Assembly: GCF_017355185.1 (NCBI RefSeq)
Contig: NZ_JADILJ010000018.1
Span: 1-64,000 of the forward strand
From: Rathayibacter sp. SD072
Lineage (GTDB): Bacteria > Actinomycetota > Actinomycetes > Actinomycetales > Microbacteriaceae
Direction of reading: 5' to 3'
Length of the DNA stretch: 64,000 nt
The position numbers and the translations under genes were made by a program. Numbering within the stretch: the stretch's first letter is position 1; every line of letters starts with the position of its first letter. A model generated the notes under the pieces. It made no database searches. It was not told the origin of the DNA and saw nothing but the letters and a program-made list of their open reading frames with translations. Positions 25,828 through 34,091 of the stretch are shown here, one piece after another.

Positions 25828-26544
25828 TCAGGACTCGGCGCTCCAGAGCGCGCGGAAGTAGGCGCTCCGGGCCTCGTCCGGGGTGGCGCCGTACTCCTCG
25901 AGGAGCAGCTCCTCGAAACCCTCGCCGTAGTTCCAGCCCAGGCTCATCGCAGCCACGGCGAGGTCGGCCCAGCGGTCGCCGAGACCGAGATCGCCGACGT
26001 CGACCGTTCCGCACCACTCTCCGCGGTCGTCGAGGAGCGTGTTCGGAGCGCAGGCGTCGCCGTGCACCAGGACCTGGTCCTCGAGGGCCGGGACGGTGGC
26101 GCCGGGCAGGGAGCGGTGGAACCAGGAGTCGTGGCGCAGCTCGTCCGGCAGCTCCTGCACGGGGAGGTCGTGCAGAGCTCGCAGGCCCCGCGCGATGGCT
26201 CTCACCGCGGTCTCCGGACGGGCGATCCACTGCGGATCGACGGCGCTGCGTCCGTCGATCGCCTCGGTCAGCAGCCACTGACCGCCGTCCTCCTCCCCCG
26301 CGTCGAGCACCTGGGGCACCGGATGCCGGCCCTGCAGCCAGCGCAACCGCACCGTCTCGCGCTCCAGGTCGATACCGCTGCCCGCCGGGTTCCACTTGAG
26401 GTAGCCCGATGCCACGCGGAACGTCAGACCGTCGGCCTGGTTCCGCCACGCGAGCTCCGGTGACGGACCGCCGAGACGGCGCACGACGGCCGGGAGGACG
26501 ACCCCGTCGAGCGAGTACTGCCGCGAGAGGTCGGGTCCGGTCAT
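25828..26544 (-). CDS. Aminoglycoside phosphotransferase-family kinase
   Basis: The 238-residue protein has the APH kinase motifs: a probable ATP-binding lysine in GYLKW (about 50), HGDACAPN (161-168, catalytic Asp163 and Asn168) and the metal-binding [16 protein letters not shown] (about 181-196). Overall it resembles APH(3')-type proteins, but many such chromosomal members phosphorylate other small molecules, so antibiotic resistance should not be assumed. It starts with ATG at 26544, divergent from a FadR-type regulator; two strong palindromes lie in the 81-bp gap, so the regulator could control this gene too. Confidence 0.88.
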   Translation of the reverse strand: MTGPDLSRQYSLDGVVLPAVVRRLGGPSPELAWRNQADGLTFRVASGYLKWNPAGSGIDLERETVRLRWLQGRHPVPQVLDAGEEDGGQWLLTEAIDGRSAVDPQWIARPETAVRAIARGLRALHDLPVQELPDELRHDSWFHRSLPGATVPALEDQVLVHGDACAPNTLLDDRGEWCGTVDVGDLGLGDRWADLAVAAMSLGWNYGEGFEELLLEEYGATPDEARSAYFRALWSAES

Positions 26545-26573
26545 CCGGCCAGCCTAGGCACCGCCCCTCGCAC

Positions 26574-26590
26574 ATGTGGTCAGACCACAT
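26574..26590. promoter_or_regulatory. FadR/GntR-type operator 1
   Basis: A perfect 17-nt palindrome, ATGTGGTCAGACCACAT, contains the TGGTCnGACCA core typical of FadR-subfamily GntR regulators such as LldR. Its centre is 23 bp from that of operator 2, about two helix turns. Confidence 0.88.
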
Positions 26591-26597
26591 GCTACGG

Positions 26598-26612
26598 TGT
26601 GGTCTGACCACA
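26598..26612. promoter_or_regulatory. FadR/GntR-type operator 2
   Basis: A perfect 15-nt palindrome, TGTGGTCTGACCACA, directly abuts the AGGAGGAGG ribosome site of the regulator gene. Binding here would block transcription of the regulator-lldD unit. Confidence 0.88.
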
Positions 26613-26625
26613 GGAGGAGGCGACC

Positions 26626-27345
26626 ATGAGCGAGTCCGAGCGCGCTTGGGAGGCCGTCCTCGCCCACGTCGAGGGCCTCCTCCTCACCGGCGCTCTGGGT
26701 CCCGGCGACCGCCTTCCCGCGGAGCGCGCGCTGGCCCAGGAGCTGGGTGTCGGCCGCTCGTCCGTCCGCGAGGCCGTCCGCGTCCTCGAGGTGATGGGGC
26801 TCGTGCGCACCCGAGCCGGTTCCGGCCCCGCGGCCGGCGCCGTCATCGTCGCCCGGCCGACGGGAGGGATGAGCGCCCTCCTGCGACTCCAGGTCGCCGC
26901 GAGCGGATTCGCCGTCGAGGACGTCGTCCGCACGCGCCTGGTCCTGGAGACGGCCGTGGTCGACGACCTGGCGCGCACGGCGTCGATCCCACTGGGCGAG
27001 AGCCGCGAGCTCCTGGACGCCATGGACGCGGACGCGATCGATCACGACGCCTTCCTGGCGCTCGATCAGCAGTTCCACCTCTCCCTCGCCGAGGCGTCCG
27101 GGAACGCCGTCATCGCCGCGATGACGGCAGGGTTGCGCGACGCCGTCGAGAGCTACGTGCTCGCAGCCGCGCAGACCCTGCCCGACTGGCCGCGCACCCG
27201 CGACCGCCTGCGCAGCGAGCACCGAGCCCTGGTCGCTGCGATCGCGGCCGCCGACCCCGACCGCGCCCGCGCGCTCGTCGAGGCCCACATCTCCGGCTAC
27301 TACGCCGAGACCCACCTGACACCCAGCGAAGCGGAGAAGGACTGA
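26626..27345 (+). CDS. FadR/GntR-family regulator (LldR-like)
   Basis: The 239-residue protein has an N-terminal winged helix-turn-helix (about 10-75; [34 protein letters not shown] split over the recognition region) and a C-terminal FCD ligand domain (about 95-230) with metal-ligand candidates in [22 protein letters not shown] and HRALVAAI. Two TGGTC-GACCA palindromes precede it and a lactate dehydrogenase gene follows after two bases, so it is very probably a lactate-responsive repressor of itself and lldD. The ATG has a strong AGGAGG site. Confidence 0.92.
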   Translation: MSESERAWEAVLAHVEGLLLTGALGPGDRLPAERALAQELGVGRSSVREAVRVLEVMGLVRTRAGSGPAAGAVIVARPTGGMSALLRLQVAASGFAVEDVVRTRLVLETAVVDDLARTASIPLGESRELLDAMDADAIDHDAFLALDQQFHLSLAEASGNAVIAAMTAGLRDAVESYVLAAAQTLPDWPRTRDRLRSEHRALVAAIAAADPDRARALVEAHISGYYAETHLTPSEAEKD

Positions 27346-27347
27346 CC

Positions 27348-28619
27348 ATGGTCGACCGACGAATCCCGAAGGTGCGCGATCTCGCGCCCCTGATGCAGTT
27401 CAAGAAGCCCGAGCTCGACCTCAAGAAGGCCCGGCTCGACAAGGCGCTGACGATCCACGATCTGCAGCGCATCGCGAAGCGGCGCACGCCCAAGGCCGCG
27501 TTCGACTACACGGAGGGCGCCGCCGAAGCCGAGATCTCGCTCGGCCGCGCGCGCCAGGCGTTCGAGGACATCGAGTTCCACCCGGCGATCCTCCGCGACG
27601 TGTCGGAGGTCAGCACCGGCTGGGACGTCCTCGGCGCCCCGGTCTCGCTCCCCTTCGGCATCGCGCCGACCGGCTTCACCCGGATGATGCAGACCGAGGG
27701 CGAGATCGCCGGCGCGCGCAACGCTGCCAAGTGGGGCATCCCCTTCTCCCTCTCCACGATGGGCACCACCGCCATCGAGGACGTGAAGGCCGCCAACCCC
27801 GACGGGCGCAACTGGTTCCAGCTGTACATGTGGAAGGACCGCGACCGGTCGATGGCGCTGGTCGACCGGGCCGCCGCGTCCGGCTTCGACACCCTCCTCG
27901 TGACGGTCGACGTCCCGGTGGCCGGCGCCCGACTGCGCGACAAGCGCAACGGCTTCTCGATCCCGCCGCAGCTCACCCTGGGCACCGTCGTGAACGCGAT
28001 GCCGCGCCCGTGGTGGTGGGTCGACTTCCTCACCACCGAGCCGCTGTCGTTCGCGTCGCTGGACCGCTGGTCGGGCACCGTCGGCGAGCTGCTGGACACC
28101 ATGTTCGACCCGACGGTCGGCTTCGAGGACCTGGCGTGGATCCGCGACCAGTGGCCCGGGAAGATCGTCGTCAAGGGCATCCAGACGGTCGACGACGCCC
28201 GCCGCGTCGCAGAACTGGGCGTGGACGGGATCGTGCTCTCGAACCACGGAGGCCGTCAGCTCGACCGCGCGCCGATCCCCTTCCACCTCCTCCCCGAGGT
28301 GGTGCGCGAGGTCGGGACCGGCAGCACCTCCGGCATGGAGGTCCACCTCGACACCGGCATCATGTCCGGTGCGGACATCGTCGCGTCGGTGGCGCTCGGC
28401 GCCCGCTTCACGCTCGTCGGCCGCGCGTACCTCTACGGGCTCATGGCCGGCGGAGAGGCGGGCGTGAACCGCATGATCGAGATCCTCTCCGAGCAGATCA
28501 CCCGCACCATGCGGTTGCTGGGCGTCAACTCCCTCGAGGAGCTGAACCCGTCGCACGTCACGCAGCTCCAGCGCCTGGCGCCGCGCAGCGTGTCGCCGCA
28601 GTTCGTCCTGGCGGACTAG
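27348..28619 (+). CDS. lldD: L-lactate dehydrogenase (FMN-dependent, LldD type)
   Basis: The 423-residue flavoenzyme of the alpha-hydroxy-acid oxidase family oxidises L-lactate to pyruvate, probably passing electrons to quinone. Motifs: [83 protein letters not shown] with catalytic His300, and [18 protein letters not shown] near the end (each a fragment of the FMN-binding core). ATG at 27348 lies two bases past the regulator stop, with GGAGAAGG upstream. The frame is open far upstream, but that part is antisense or out-of-frame sequence over the regulator. A bidirectional hairpin follows. Confidence 0.95.
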   Translation: MVDRRIPKVRDLAPLMQFKKPELDLKKARLDKALTIHDLQRIAKRRTPKAAFDYTEGAAEAEISLGRARQAFEDIEFHPAILRDVSEVSTGWDVLGAPVSLPFGIAPTGFTRMMQTEGEIAGARNAAKWGIPFSLSTMGTTAIEDVKAANPDGRNWFQLYMWKDRDRSMALVDRAAASGFDTLLVTVDVPVAGARLRDKRNGFSIPPQLTLGTVVNAMPRPWWWVDFLTTEPLSFASLDRWSGTVGELLDTMFDPTVGFEDLAWIRDQWPGKIVVKGIQTVDDARRVAELGVDGIVLSNHGGRQLDRAPIPFHLLPEVVREVGTGSTSGMEVHLDTGIMSGADIVASVALGARFTLVGRAYLYGLMAGGEAGVNRMIEILSEQITRTMRLLGVNSLEELNPSHVTQLQRLAPRSVSPQFVLAD

Positions 28620-28628
28620 CGGCCTGCA

Positions 28629-28663
28629 CTACCTGCGCGCCCCGTCAGCGGGCGCGCAGGTAG
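28629..28663. terminator. Bidirectional hairpin between lldD and the RibD-like gene
   Basis: Perfect 14-bp arms (28629-28642 and 28650-28663, CTACCTGCGCGCCC and its complement) with a 7-nt loop. The stop codon of the minus-strand gene is in the loop and its last five codons are in one arm, so it would terminate both converging genes. Confidence 0.75.
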
Positions 28664-29391
28664 CGCAGCAGGAGGGTGTCCCCGGAGGCGAGGACGTGCG
28701 CGAGGCGCTGCGTCCTCGCCTCCGGCGCGTCCGCGCGGGCGATGCGCCCGGCGCCGCCCGACTCCAGCGTCGGGCTGATCGTCAGGTCGAGCTCGTCGAC
28801 CACGTCGTGGGCGAGGAGGGTCCCGAGCAGTCCCGGCCCGCCCTCGCAGTGGATGCGGGCGAGGCCGCGGTCGGCGAGGGCGTCCCTCATCCGCACGGCG
28901 TCCAGCGCCTGCTCCCCGCAGACGAGCACATCGGCCACCTCGCTGAGCTCCGAGCGCCTGCGCGACGGGGACGCCGCGGTGGTGACGACGATCGGGCGCA
29001 CGGGCGCCTCGGTGAAGATCCGCGACGCAGGATCGAGCTCGAGCGAGCCCGAGACGATCGCGAACACCGGATGCGGCTCCCGGCCCTGGGCGGATCGCGC
29101 GCGCGCCGACTCCTCCCCCAGCACCATCGGCCCGTAGCCCTCGGTGCGCACCGTGCCGGCCGCGACGAGCACCACGTCGGCGAGTCGGCGCAGCAGATCG
29201 AAGACCCGCTCGTCCGCCTCGCCGCCGAGCGCGCCGGACACCCCGTCGCGGGTGACTGCTCCGTCGATGCTCGAGACGAAGTTGACCCGCAGCCACTCGT
29301 CGGCCGAGTCCTCGGTGTAGAGCGCGAGGAGCGCGTCGTCGTCGAGCGCGCGCAGCGGCGAGGGGAGCAGTAGATCGATCGCCGCGCTCAT
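28645..29391 (-). CDS. RibD C-terminal-type pyrimidine/pterin reductase
   Basis: The 248-residue protein has the dihydrofolate-reductase-like fold of the RibD reductase domain: VNFVSSIDGAVTRDGVSGALGG (about 36-57), then VLVAAGTVRTEGYGP and IHCEGGPGLLGTLLAHDVVDELDLTISP. It lacks the RibD deaminase domain. In riboflavin synthesis this domain reduces the ribose of the pyrimidine intermediate; M. tuberculosis Rv2671, of the same type, has been shown to give dihydrofolate reductase activity. Here its ATG overlaps the stop of the FolP-like gene (ATGA), which favours a pterin or folate role. That is an inference. Confidence 0.85.
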   Translation of the reverse strand: MSAAIDLLLPSPLRALDDDALLALYTEDSADEWLRVNFVSSIDGAVTRDGVSGALGGEADERVFDLLRRLADVVLVAAGTVRTEGYGPMVLGEESARARSAQGREPHPVFAIVSGSLELDPASRIFTEAPVRPIVVTTAASPSRRRSELSEVADVLVCGEQALDAVRMRDALADRGLARIHCEGGPGLLGTLLAHDVVDELDLTISPTLESGGAGRIARADAPEARTQRLAHVLASGDTLLLRYLRAR

Positions 29392-30257
29392 GCGACGGGC
29401 TCGATGTTGTGACGGAGGAAGGCGGGCGCCCGCCAGCCGAGCACCGCCTCGGTGAGCCGCACGGCGTCCACCGCCTGCCGCACGTCGTGCATCCGCACGA
29501 TCCTCGCTCCGTTCAGGATGCAGATCACGGCGGCGGCGAGAGAGCCCTCCAGCCGCTCCCCCTGCCGCCGGTCGAGCGTCTCGCCGATGAAGTCCTTGTT
29601 CGACACGGCCGCGAGCACGGGGAGGCCCAGAGCCGCCACCTCGCCGAGCCGACGCGTGAGCTCGAGCGTGTGCAGGGTGTTCTTGTTGAGGTCGTGGCCC
29701 GGGTCGACGATGATCCGCTCGCGCGGGATCCCGCCCGCGAGTGCCCGCTCCATCCGCTCGCGCAGGTGCTCGATCACCGAGGCGACGACGTCGTCGTACT
29801 CGGGTCGCACGGGCTCGCTCCGCGGCTCGCCCAGGCTGTGGGTGATGACGAGCTGGGCGCTCGAGGACGCCACGGTCCCGAGCATCGCCGGATCGTGCAG
29901 GCCGCTCGTGTCGTTGACGACGGAGGCGCCCTCGGCGATGCTCAGCCGTGCCACCTCGGCGCGGGTCGTGTCGACCGACACGACCACGTCGCTCCGCTCG
30001 TGGATCCCGGCCACGACCGGGACCACCCGGTCGATCTCCTCCTGCAGCGACACCGCGGGCCCGCGCCCGAAGGGCACCCCGCCGATGTCGACCCAGTCGG
30101 CGCCCTGCTCGGCCGCGCGCACCGAGGCGGCGACCGCCCTGTCGAGCGCGAAGGTCGAGCCCTTGTCGTAGAAGGAATCGGGGGTGCGGTTCACGACCGC
30201 CATCACGGCGACCTGCCGCTCGAAGTCGAACTCGCGTCCGCCGATGGTGCGGGTCAT
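29388..30257 (-). CDS. Dihydropteroate synthase-like protein (FolP2 type)
   Basis: The 289-residue TIM-barrel protein has the DHPS start (AVMAVVNRTPDSFYD, about 17-31), SVDTTRAEVARLSIAEGASVVNDTSG split over the pterin pocket, and RIVRMHDVRQAVDAV at the end. Two signatures differ from classical DHPS: IGGVPFGRG (58-66) replaces the IGGESTRPG loop, and DPGHDLNKN replaces DPGIGFGK. These changes are in the substrate-binding loops, so activity on p-aminobenzoate is doubtful; the FolP2 paralogue of mycobacteria is likewise reported inactive as DHPS. It is coupled to the RibD-like reductase. The ATG at 30257 begins directly at the conserved core. Confidence 0.85.
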   Translation of the reverse strand: MTRTIGGREFDFERQVAVMAVVNRTPDSFYDKGSTFALDRAVAASVRAAEQGADWVDIGGVPFGRGPAVSLQEEIDRVVPVVAGIHERSDVVVSVDTTRAEVARLSIAEGASVVNDTSGLHDPAMLGTVASSSAQLVITHSLGEPRSEPVRPEYDDVVASVIEHLRERMERALAGGIPRERIIVDPGHDLNKNTLHTLELTRRLGEVAALGLPVLAAVSNKDFIGETLDRRQGERLEGSLAAAVICILNGARIVRMHDVRQAVDAVRLTEAVLGWRAPAFLRHNIEPVA

Positions 30258-30317
30258 GCTCCAGCCGTCCCTCTCGGTCCGTGCGCCGGTCGATCGCCCG
30301 CGCGGCCGCCGCCCACC

Positions 30318-30917
30318 CTAGACGTTGCGGCTCGGAGGGGCCTGCGGCCCGGGCGGCACCAGAGGCGCCTCGGCCGAGAGCTCGAGCAGGCGCTGGAAGA
30401 GGAGGTGGTCCTGCCACTCCCCCGCGATGCGCAGGTACCGCCGGGCGACACCGATGCGCTCGAAGCCGTTGCGCTCGAGCACGGTCTGCGAGGCGACGTT
30501 GTGAAGCAGCGTCCCCGCCTGCACCCGGTGCAGATTCAACTCGTCGCGGGCGAGGCGGACCGCCTCGCCGACGGCGCGGGTCATCAGCCCGCGTCCCTGC
30601 AGATCGGCGTCGAGCCAGTAGCCCATCTCGGCGCTCTCGAAGGCGCCCCGGAGGATGTTCGACAGCGTGATCCGGCCGACGATCGCGTCGCCCTGCGCGA
30701 GGACGAGAGGGAGCACGCTGCCGGAGCGGTGCGCGAAGAGGGAGTCGGCGATCGCGTCGGTCTGGCCGCCCGACTCGAAGAACCGGGACGACCGCAGCGG
30801 CTCCCAGGGCGCGAGATGCCGGCGATTGCGGCGGTACGCGGCCGACAGCGCGGGGCCGTCCTCGCGGGCGACGAGACGGAGGATCGTGCTCTCGTCGAGA
30901 CGGATCGCAGCAGGCAC
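30318..30917 (-). CDS. GNAT acetyltransferase, RimJ/RimL type
   Basis: The 199-residue protein has the RimJ/RimL layout: DESTILRLVAREDGPAL at the start, GRITLSNILRGAFESAEMGYWLDADLQGRGLMTRAV including the Q/RxxGxG/A acetyl-CoA loop (LQGRGLM), and NLHRVQAGTLLHNVASQTVLERNGFERIG. These enzymes acetylate N-terminal amines of ribosomal proteins or other small amines; the target here is unknown. A Pro-rich tail of about 15 residues follows the core. It starts with ATG at 30917 and ends 60 bases before the FolP-like gene. Confidence 0.9.
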   Translation of the reverse strand: MPAAIRLDESTILRLVAREDGPALSAAYRRNRRHLAPWEPLRSSRFFESGGQTDAIADSLFAHRSGSVLPLVLAQGDAIVGRITLSNILRGAFESAEMGYWLDADLQGRGLMTRAVGEAVRLARDELNLHRVQAGTLLHNVASQTVLERNGFERIGVARRYLRIAGEWQDHLLFQRLLELSAEAPLVPPGPQAPPSRNV

Positions 30918-31015
30918 GTCCCCGAGGGTAGCCCGGGTGCCGGGTGCGCAGAACCTCGTCGAACGAGTCCCGCCGAGCAGTGGCGCTCCTCCGGTGTCGA
31001 GTACCGGTTAACGAC

Positions 31016-31042
31016 GGAACCCCGGCCGAGGGCCGGGGTTCC
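31016..31042 (-). terminator. Terminator of the Gly-Cys-Val tRNA unit
   Basis: Twelve-base perfect arms (GGAACCCCGGCC and its complement) with a 3-nt loop lie 4 nt past the encoded CCA of tRNA-Val. Confidence 0.8.
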
Positions 31043-31045
31043 AGG

Positions 31046-31120
31046 TGGTGGGCGATACTGGGATCGAACCAGTGACCTCTTCCGTGTCAGGGAAGCGCGC
31101 TACCGCTGCGCCAATCGCCC
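31046..31120 (-). tRNA. tRNA-Val (GAC)
   Basis: The minus strand folds into a full cloverleaf with acceptor GGGCGAT/ATCGCCC, T-loop GGTTCGATCC and anticodon GAC in the loop of CTTCC-CTGACAC-GGAAG. The discriminator is A and a CCA end is encoded (31046-31048), unlike the other tRNAs in this window. It is the last gene of the three-tRNA unit. Confidence 0.95.
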
Positions 31121-31159
31121 GTTGCTCCGCGAGGAGCGCCTCGTTCGTCGGAACGATCG

Positions 31160-31230
31160 AGGTGGATACGGGATTCGAACCCGTGTATACGGCTTTGCAG
31201 GCCGCTGCCTCGCCTCTCGGCCAATCCACC
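31160..31230 (-). tRNA. tRNA-Cys (GCA)
   Basis: Cloverleaf on the minus strand with acceptor GGTGGAT/ATCCACC, anticodon stem CGGC/GCCG and loop CTGCAAA, giving anticodon GCA. The T-loop is GGTTCGAATCC. The discriminator is U, as expected for tRNA-Cys, and CCA is not encoded. Confidence 0.95.
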
Positions 31231-31330
31231 GTGTATTGGGTTCGGTGTCGGCGACCCGCGAGGCGAGCCGACCGGGGTGGAGAGAGCCCGGAGGCCCTCT
31301 CAGAAACATCGGCCCGGAGGCCGATATTCG

Positions 31331-31402
31331 AGCGGATGACGAGATTCGAACTCGCGACCCTCACCTTGGCAAGGTGATGCGCTACCGCTGCGCCACATCC
31401 GC
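31331..31402 (-). tRNA. tRNA-Gly (GCC)
   Basis: Cloverleaf on the minus strand with acceptor GCGGATG/CATCCGC, anticodon loop TTGCCAA (anticodon GCC) and T-loop AGTTCGAATCT. The discriminator is U and CCA is not encoded. It is the first gene of the Gly-Cys-Val unit, an arrangement common in actinobacteria. Confidence 0.95.
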
Positions 31403-31519
31403 ATGTAGGTCGTATTCAGTTGTCTTGCCGTGCTGTTCCTTGCCAGTCGCACACCTTGCCTGATGCGTCCCCGTCTTCGCCTCCCCGGCGCTTTCGCTGC
31501 CCGGCTCGACCTAGAAGAC

Positions 31520-31547
31520 TTTATAGGACGGCTGCTCGAGAAACCAA
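31520..31547 (-). promoter_or_regulatory. Promoter of the Gly-Cys-Val tRNA unit
   Basis: On the minus strand TTGGTT (31542-31547) and TATAAA (31520-31525) are separated by 16 bp, a good housekeeping sigma-factor match in otherwise GC-rich DNA. Confidence 0.65.
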
Positions 31548-31674
31548 ATCGAGCGGACGCGAATCCGGAGCGGATCGGCCGCTCGCCCGTCTTTCCGCCG
31601 GAAACCGGCCCGTCACATCCCGTTCACCCGGGCGTGGCGCGACGTGCGCGTGCGTCGGACGCCCGAGGATCCGC

Positions 31675-31680
31675 TAACAT
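31675..31680 (+). promoter_or_regulatory. -10 element for tRNA-Val (CAC)
   Basis: TAACAT lies 33 bases before the tRNA. The -35 region is not a clear match. Confidence 0.45.
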
Positions 31681-31712
31681 CGTCTCTCGGGTCGTCCACG
31701 CGACGTCCCTCT

Positions 31713-31785
31713 GGGCGATTGGCGCAGTTGGTAGCGCGCTTCCTTCACACGGAAGAGGTCATCGGTTCGAGTCCGGTATCGCCCA
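31713..31785 (+). tRNA. tRNA-Val (CAC)
   Basis: Cloverleaf with acceptor GGGCGAT/ATCGCCC, anticodon loop TTCACAC in CTTCC/GGAAG (anticodon CAC) and T-loop CGGTTCGAGTCCG. The discriminator is A; CCA is not encoded (CCC follows). It is closely similar to tRNA-Val(GAC) on the opposite strand, with which it shares the acceptor and anticodon stems. Confidence 0.95.
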
Positions 31786-31790
31786 CCCTC

Positions 31791-31828
31791 ACCCCCGGCC
31801 CGTGCAGCAGCGCGGCACCGGGGGTTTT
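31791..31828 (+). terminator. Terminator after tRNA-Val (CAC)
   Basis: Arms ACCCCCGG and CCGGGGGT enclose a 19-nt loop, followed by a run of four T, a normal intrinsic terminator. Confidence 0.75.
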
Positions 31829-31878
31829 CTCGTGCACCGCCGTGCACCCGATCCGCTGACGAGGTGCCTCCCGCCGTG

Positions 31879-32640
31879 ATGGGCCGTTCCCACGCCGTCT
31901 CCGGCGCACTCGCCTGGTCGGTCGCGACGAGCGTCCCGGCCCTCGCGGGGCCGCTCGGAGTCTCGGACCTGCCGCTCGACATCCGCCTCGTGGGTCTCGG
32001 CGTCACCGCGGGCTGGGCGCTCGCGCCCGACGCCGACCACGCTCGGGCGACCATCTCCCGCTCGGCTCCGGGCGCCTCCCTCCTCACCGCGACCGCCGGC
32101 CGCATCAGCGGCGGCCACCGCCACGGCATGCACTCCCTCCTGGCGATCGCGGTCGTCTGGTACCTCGTCCCGGTGCTCACTGCGATCCGCTTCCCGCTGC
32201 CGCCGCTGGGCACGGTCTCCCTCGCCGCGGTGCTGACGCTCCCCGCCCTCGCCTTCGCGGCGAAGGCGACCGCGACCGCCCGCTCCTGGCCGCTCGCGTG
32301 GGCGGTGGCCGCGGTGGTCACCGGGCTGCTCGTCGGTCTCGCCGACGGCAGCTGGGCGTGGCTGCGGGTCGCGGCGACCCTCGGCTACCTGGTGCACATC
32401 GCGGGCGACGCCCTCACCACCGGGGGCATCAACTGGCTCTGGCCGATGCGGATCCGCGCGCCCCGCCTCGTCCGCCGCACCCCGGTGATCCGCCGGCTCT
32501 GGACCTCCGGCGGGTACGCGGCCCTGCCGGTCCTCGGCTCGGCCGGCTCGTGGCGCGAGACGATCCTCTACTGGCTGATGTCGACCGCGACCCTCGTCCT
32601 CACGGCCGCACTCCTGGTGGGCGGGCTGCTGCCCGCCTGA
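31879..32640 (+). CDS. YdjM-type membrane protein (metal-dependent hydrolase family)
   Basis: The 253-residue membrane protein has metal-ligand candidates typical of the YdjM/DUF457 family: GRSHAVSG at the N-terminus, LAPDADH (about 52-58) and SGGHRHGMHS (about 80-89), followed by about four helices and GYLVHIAGDALTTGGINWLWP. The E. coli homologue is an SOS-controlled inner-membrane protein; no LexA box is visible here. I chose ATG at 31879 because the motif begins there and GAGGTG lies upstream; GTG codons at 31864 and 31876 are in frame too. Confidence 0.88.
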   Translation: MGRSHAVSGALAWSVATSVPALAGPLGVSDLPLDIRLVGLGVTAGWALAPDADHARATISRSAPGASLLTATAGRISGGHRHGMHSLLAIAVVWYLVPVLTAIRFPLPPLGTVSLAAVLTLPALAFAAKATATARSWPLAWAVAAVVTGLLVGLADGSWAWLRVAATLGYLVHIAGDALTTGGINWLWPMRIRAPRLVRRTPVIRRLWTSGGYAALPVLGSAGSWRETILYWLMSTATLVLTAALLVGGLLPA

Positions 32641-32644
32641 CGTC

Positions 32645-34009
32645 TCAGAAGACCTTGCCGGGGTTCATGATCCCGAGCGGATCGAAGACCGCCTTGATGC
32701 CCCGCTGGAGGGCGGTGGAGTCCTCGCCCAGCTCCTCCTCGAGCCAGCGCCGCTTGAGCAGTCCGACGCCGTGCTCCCCCGTGAGGGTCCCGCCGAGCGC
32801 CACCGCCGTGCGGAAGAGCTCGGCGGCCGCCGCCCAGACCTCCTCACCGACGACCTGCGACCCGCGCGGCAGGACGAAGTTCGGATGCAGGTTGCCGTCG
32901 CCCGCGTGCGCGACCGTCGGGATCCGCAGACCGGTCCGCTCCTCGATGCCCCGGATCGCGGCGAACATCGCCGGCAGCGCCGAGCGCGGGACGCAGACGT
33001 CCTCGATCAGCACCTCCCCCTCGGCCTCGAGCGCCGGGTGGAAGGCGCGCCGCACCGCGAGCAGCGCCTCGCCCGCCACCGGGTCCTCGGTGGACCCGGC
33101 GTCTCCTCCGGCTCCCGCGATGATCGCGAGGACGCGCTCCGCCTCGTCCCGCGCTCCCCCGCCGTCGGTCTGCACGAGCAGGTACGCGGCGCCCCGGTCC
33201 ATCGGCACGCCCGTGTACCGGCCGATGGCGGCGAGCGCCGCCTCGTCCATCAGCTCCATCACGGCCGGCCGGAGCCGCGCGGCGGTCACGGCGGCGGAGG
33301 CGGCGGCCGCGGCCACCACGCTGGGGAAGTAGGCGCCGACGGTGACGACCGGCCCCTGCGGGATCGGCCGCAGCCGCACGGTGGCCTCGACGATCACGCC
33401 GAGCGTGCCCTCCGACCCCGTGAGCAGCGCGGTCAGGTCGTAGCCGGTGACGCCCTTGACGCTGCGCCGACCGGTCCGGACGAGGCGGCCGTCGGGGAGC
33501 ACCACCGCGAGACCGAGCACGGCCTCCCGCGTCACCCCGTACTTCGCGCAGAGCAGGCCGCCGGCGTTCGTGGCGATGTTGCCGCCGATGCTCGAGATCG
33601 CCTTGCTGGCCGGATCGGGCGAGAAGATCAGCCCGTCCGCAGCGACGGCGTCCGAGAGCGCCTGGTTGATCACGCCGGGCTCGACCACCGCGAGCTCGTC
33701 CTCGAGCGAGATCTCGAGGATCCGGTCCATCCGGGCGGTCGAGAGGACGATCGCTCCGGCACTCGCGACCGCTCCGGCGGCGAGACCCGTCCCCGCACCA
33801 CGGGGGACGACCGGCACGCGGTGCTCGGTGGCGATCCGCAGCACGGCCTGGACCTCGGCGATCGAGCGCGCCTGCACCAGGGCGAGCGCCCGCTCCCCCG
33901 TCACGAAGCCCGACTTGTCGGTGTGCACGGCCTCGAACTCCGGGCCGGAGACGACGAGCGCCTCGGGGACGGCCTCGCCCAGTGCCCGCAGGACGGCGGT
34001 GCTGCTCAT
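32645..34009 (-). CDS. FAD-linked oxidase, GlcD / D-lactate dehydrogenase type
   Basis: The 454-residue flavoprotein has an N-terminal FAD-binding PCMH domain (VPVVPRGAGTGLAAGA, SSIGGNIATNAGGLLCAKYG, SVKGVTGYDLTALLTGSEGTLGVI as its parts) and a C-terminal oxidase domain with VAHAGDGNLHPN and GGTLTGEHGVGLLKRRWL. Such enzymes oxidise glycolate or D-lactate. No GlcE or GlcF partner genes are adjacent, so a stand-alone D-2-hydroxyacid dehydrogenase is the more likely role. It starts with ATG at 34009, divergent from the NUDIX gene, and ends five bases past the YdjM-type gene. Confidence 0.92.
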   Translation of the reverse strand: MSSTAVLRALGEAVPEALVVSGPEFEAVHTDKSGFVTGERALALVQARSIAEVQAVLRIATEHRVPVVPRGAGTGLAAGAVASAGAIVLSTARMDRILEISLEDELAVVEPGVINQALSDAVAADGLIFSPDPASKAISSIGGNIATNAGGLLCAKYGVTREAVLGLAVVLPDGRLVRTGRRSVKGVTGYDLTALLTGSEGTLGVIVEATVRLRPIPQGPVVTVGAYFPSVVAAAAASAAVTAARLRPAVMELMDEAALAAIGRYTGVPMDRGAAYLLVQTDGGGARDEAERVLAIIAGAGGDAGSTEDPVAGEALLAVRRAFHPALEAEGEVLIEDVCVPRSALPAMFAAIRGIEERTGLRIPTVAHAGDGNLHPNFVLPRGSQVVGEEVWAAAAELFRTAVALGGTLTGEHGVGLLKRRWLEEELGEDSTALQRGIKAVFDPLGIMNPGKVF

Positions 34010-34091
34010 GGTCCACTCCGTGCGCTCGTGGTCGGTCCCTCGATCCTTCCACGCGAGCACGGCAGGATGGAGGGATGAACCGGAGCCCGCG

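Larger units (their letters stand above)
31403..31712. other. Divergent promoter region between two tRNA units
   Basis: These 310 bases hold no gene. They contain the minus-strand promoter at 31520-31547, a plus-strand -10-like TAACAT at 31675-31680, and AT-richer sequence than the surroundings near 31510-31555. The leader to tRNA-Gly would be about 110 nt. Confidence 0.6.

Noticed and set aside
25828-26544. Aminoglycoside resistance gene
   Set aside because: Only the kinase fold is supported; substrate-binding residues do not let me assign an antibiotic.
26409-27347. Long N-terminal extension of the lactate dehydrogenase
   Set aside because: This in-frame stretch overlaps the well-supported FadR-type regulator in another frame; the enzyme starts at 27348 with a good ribosome site.
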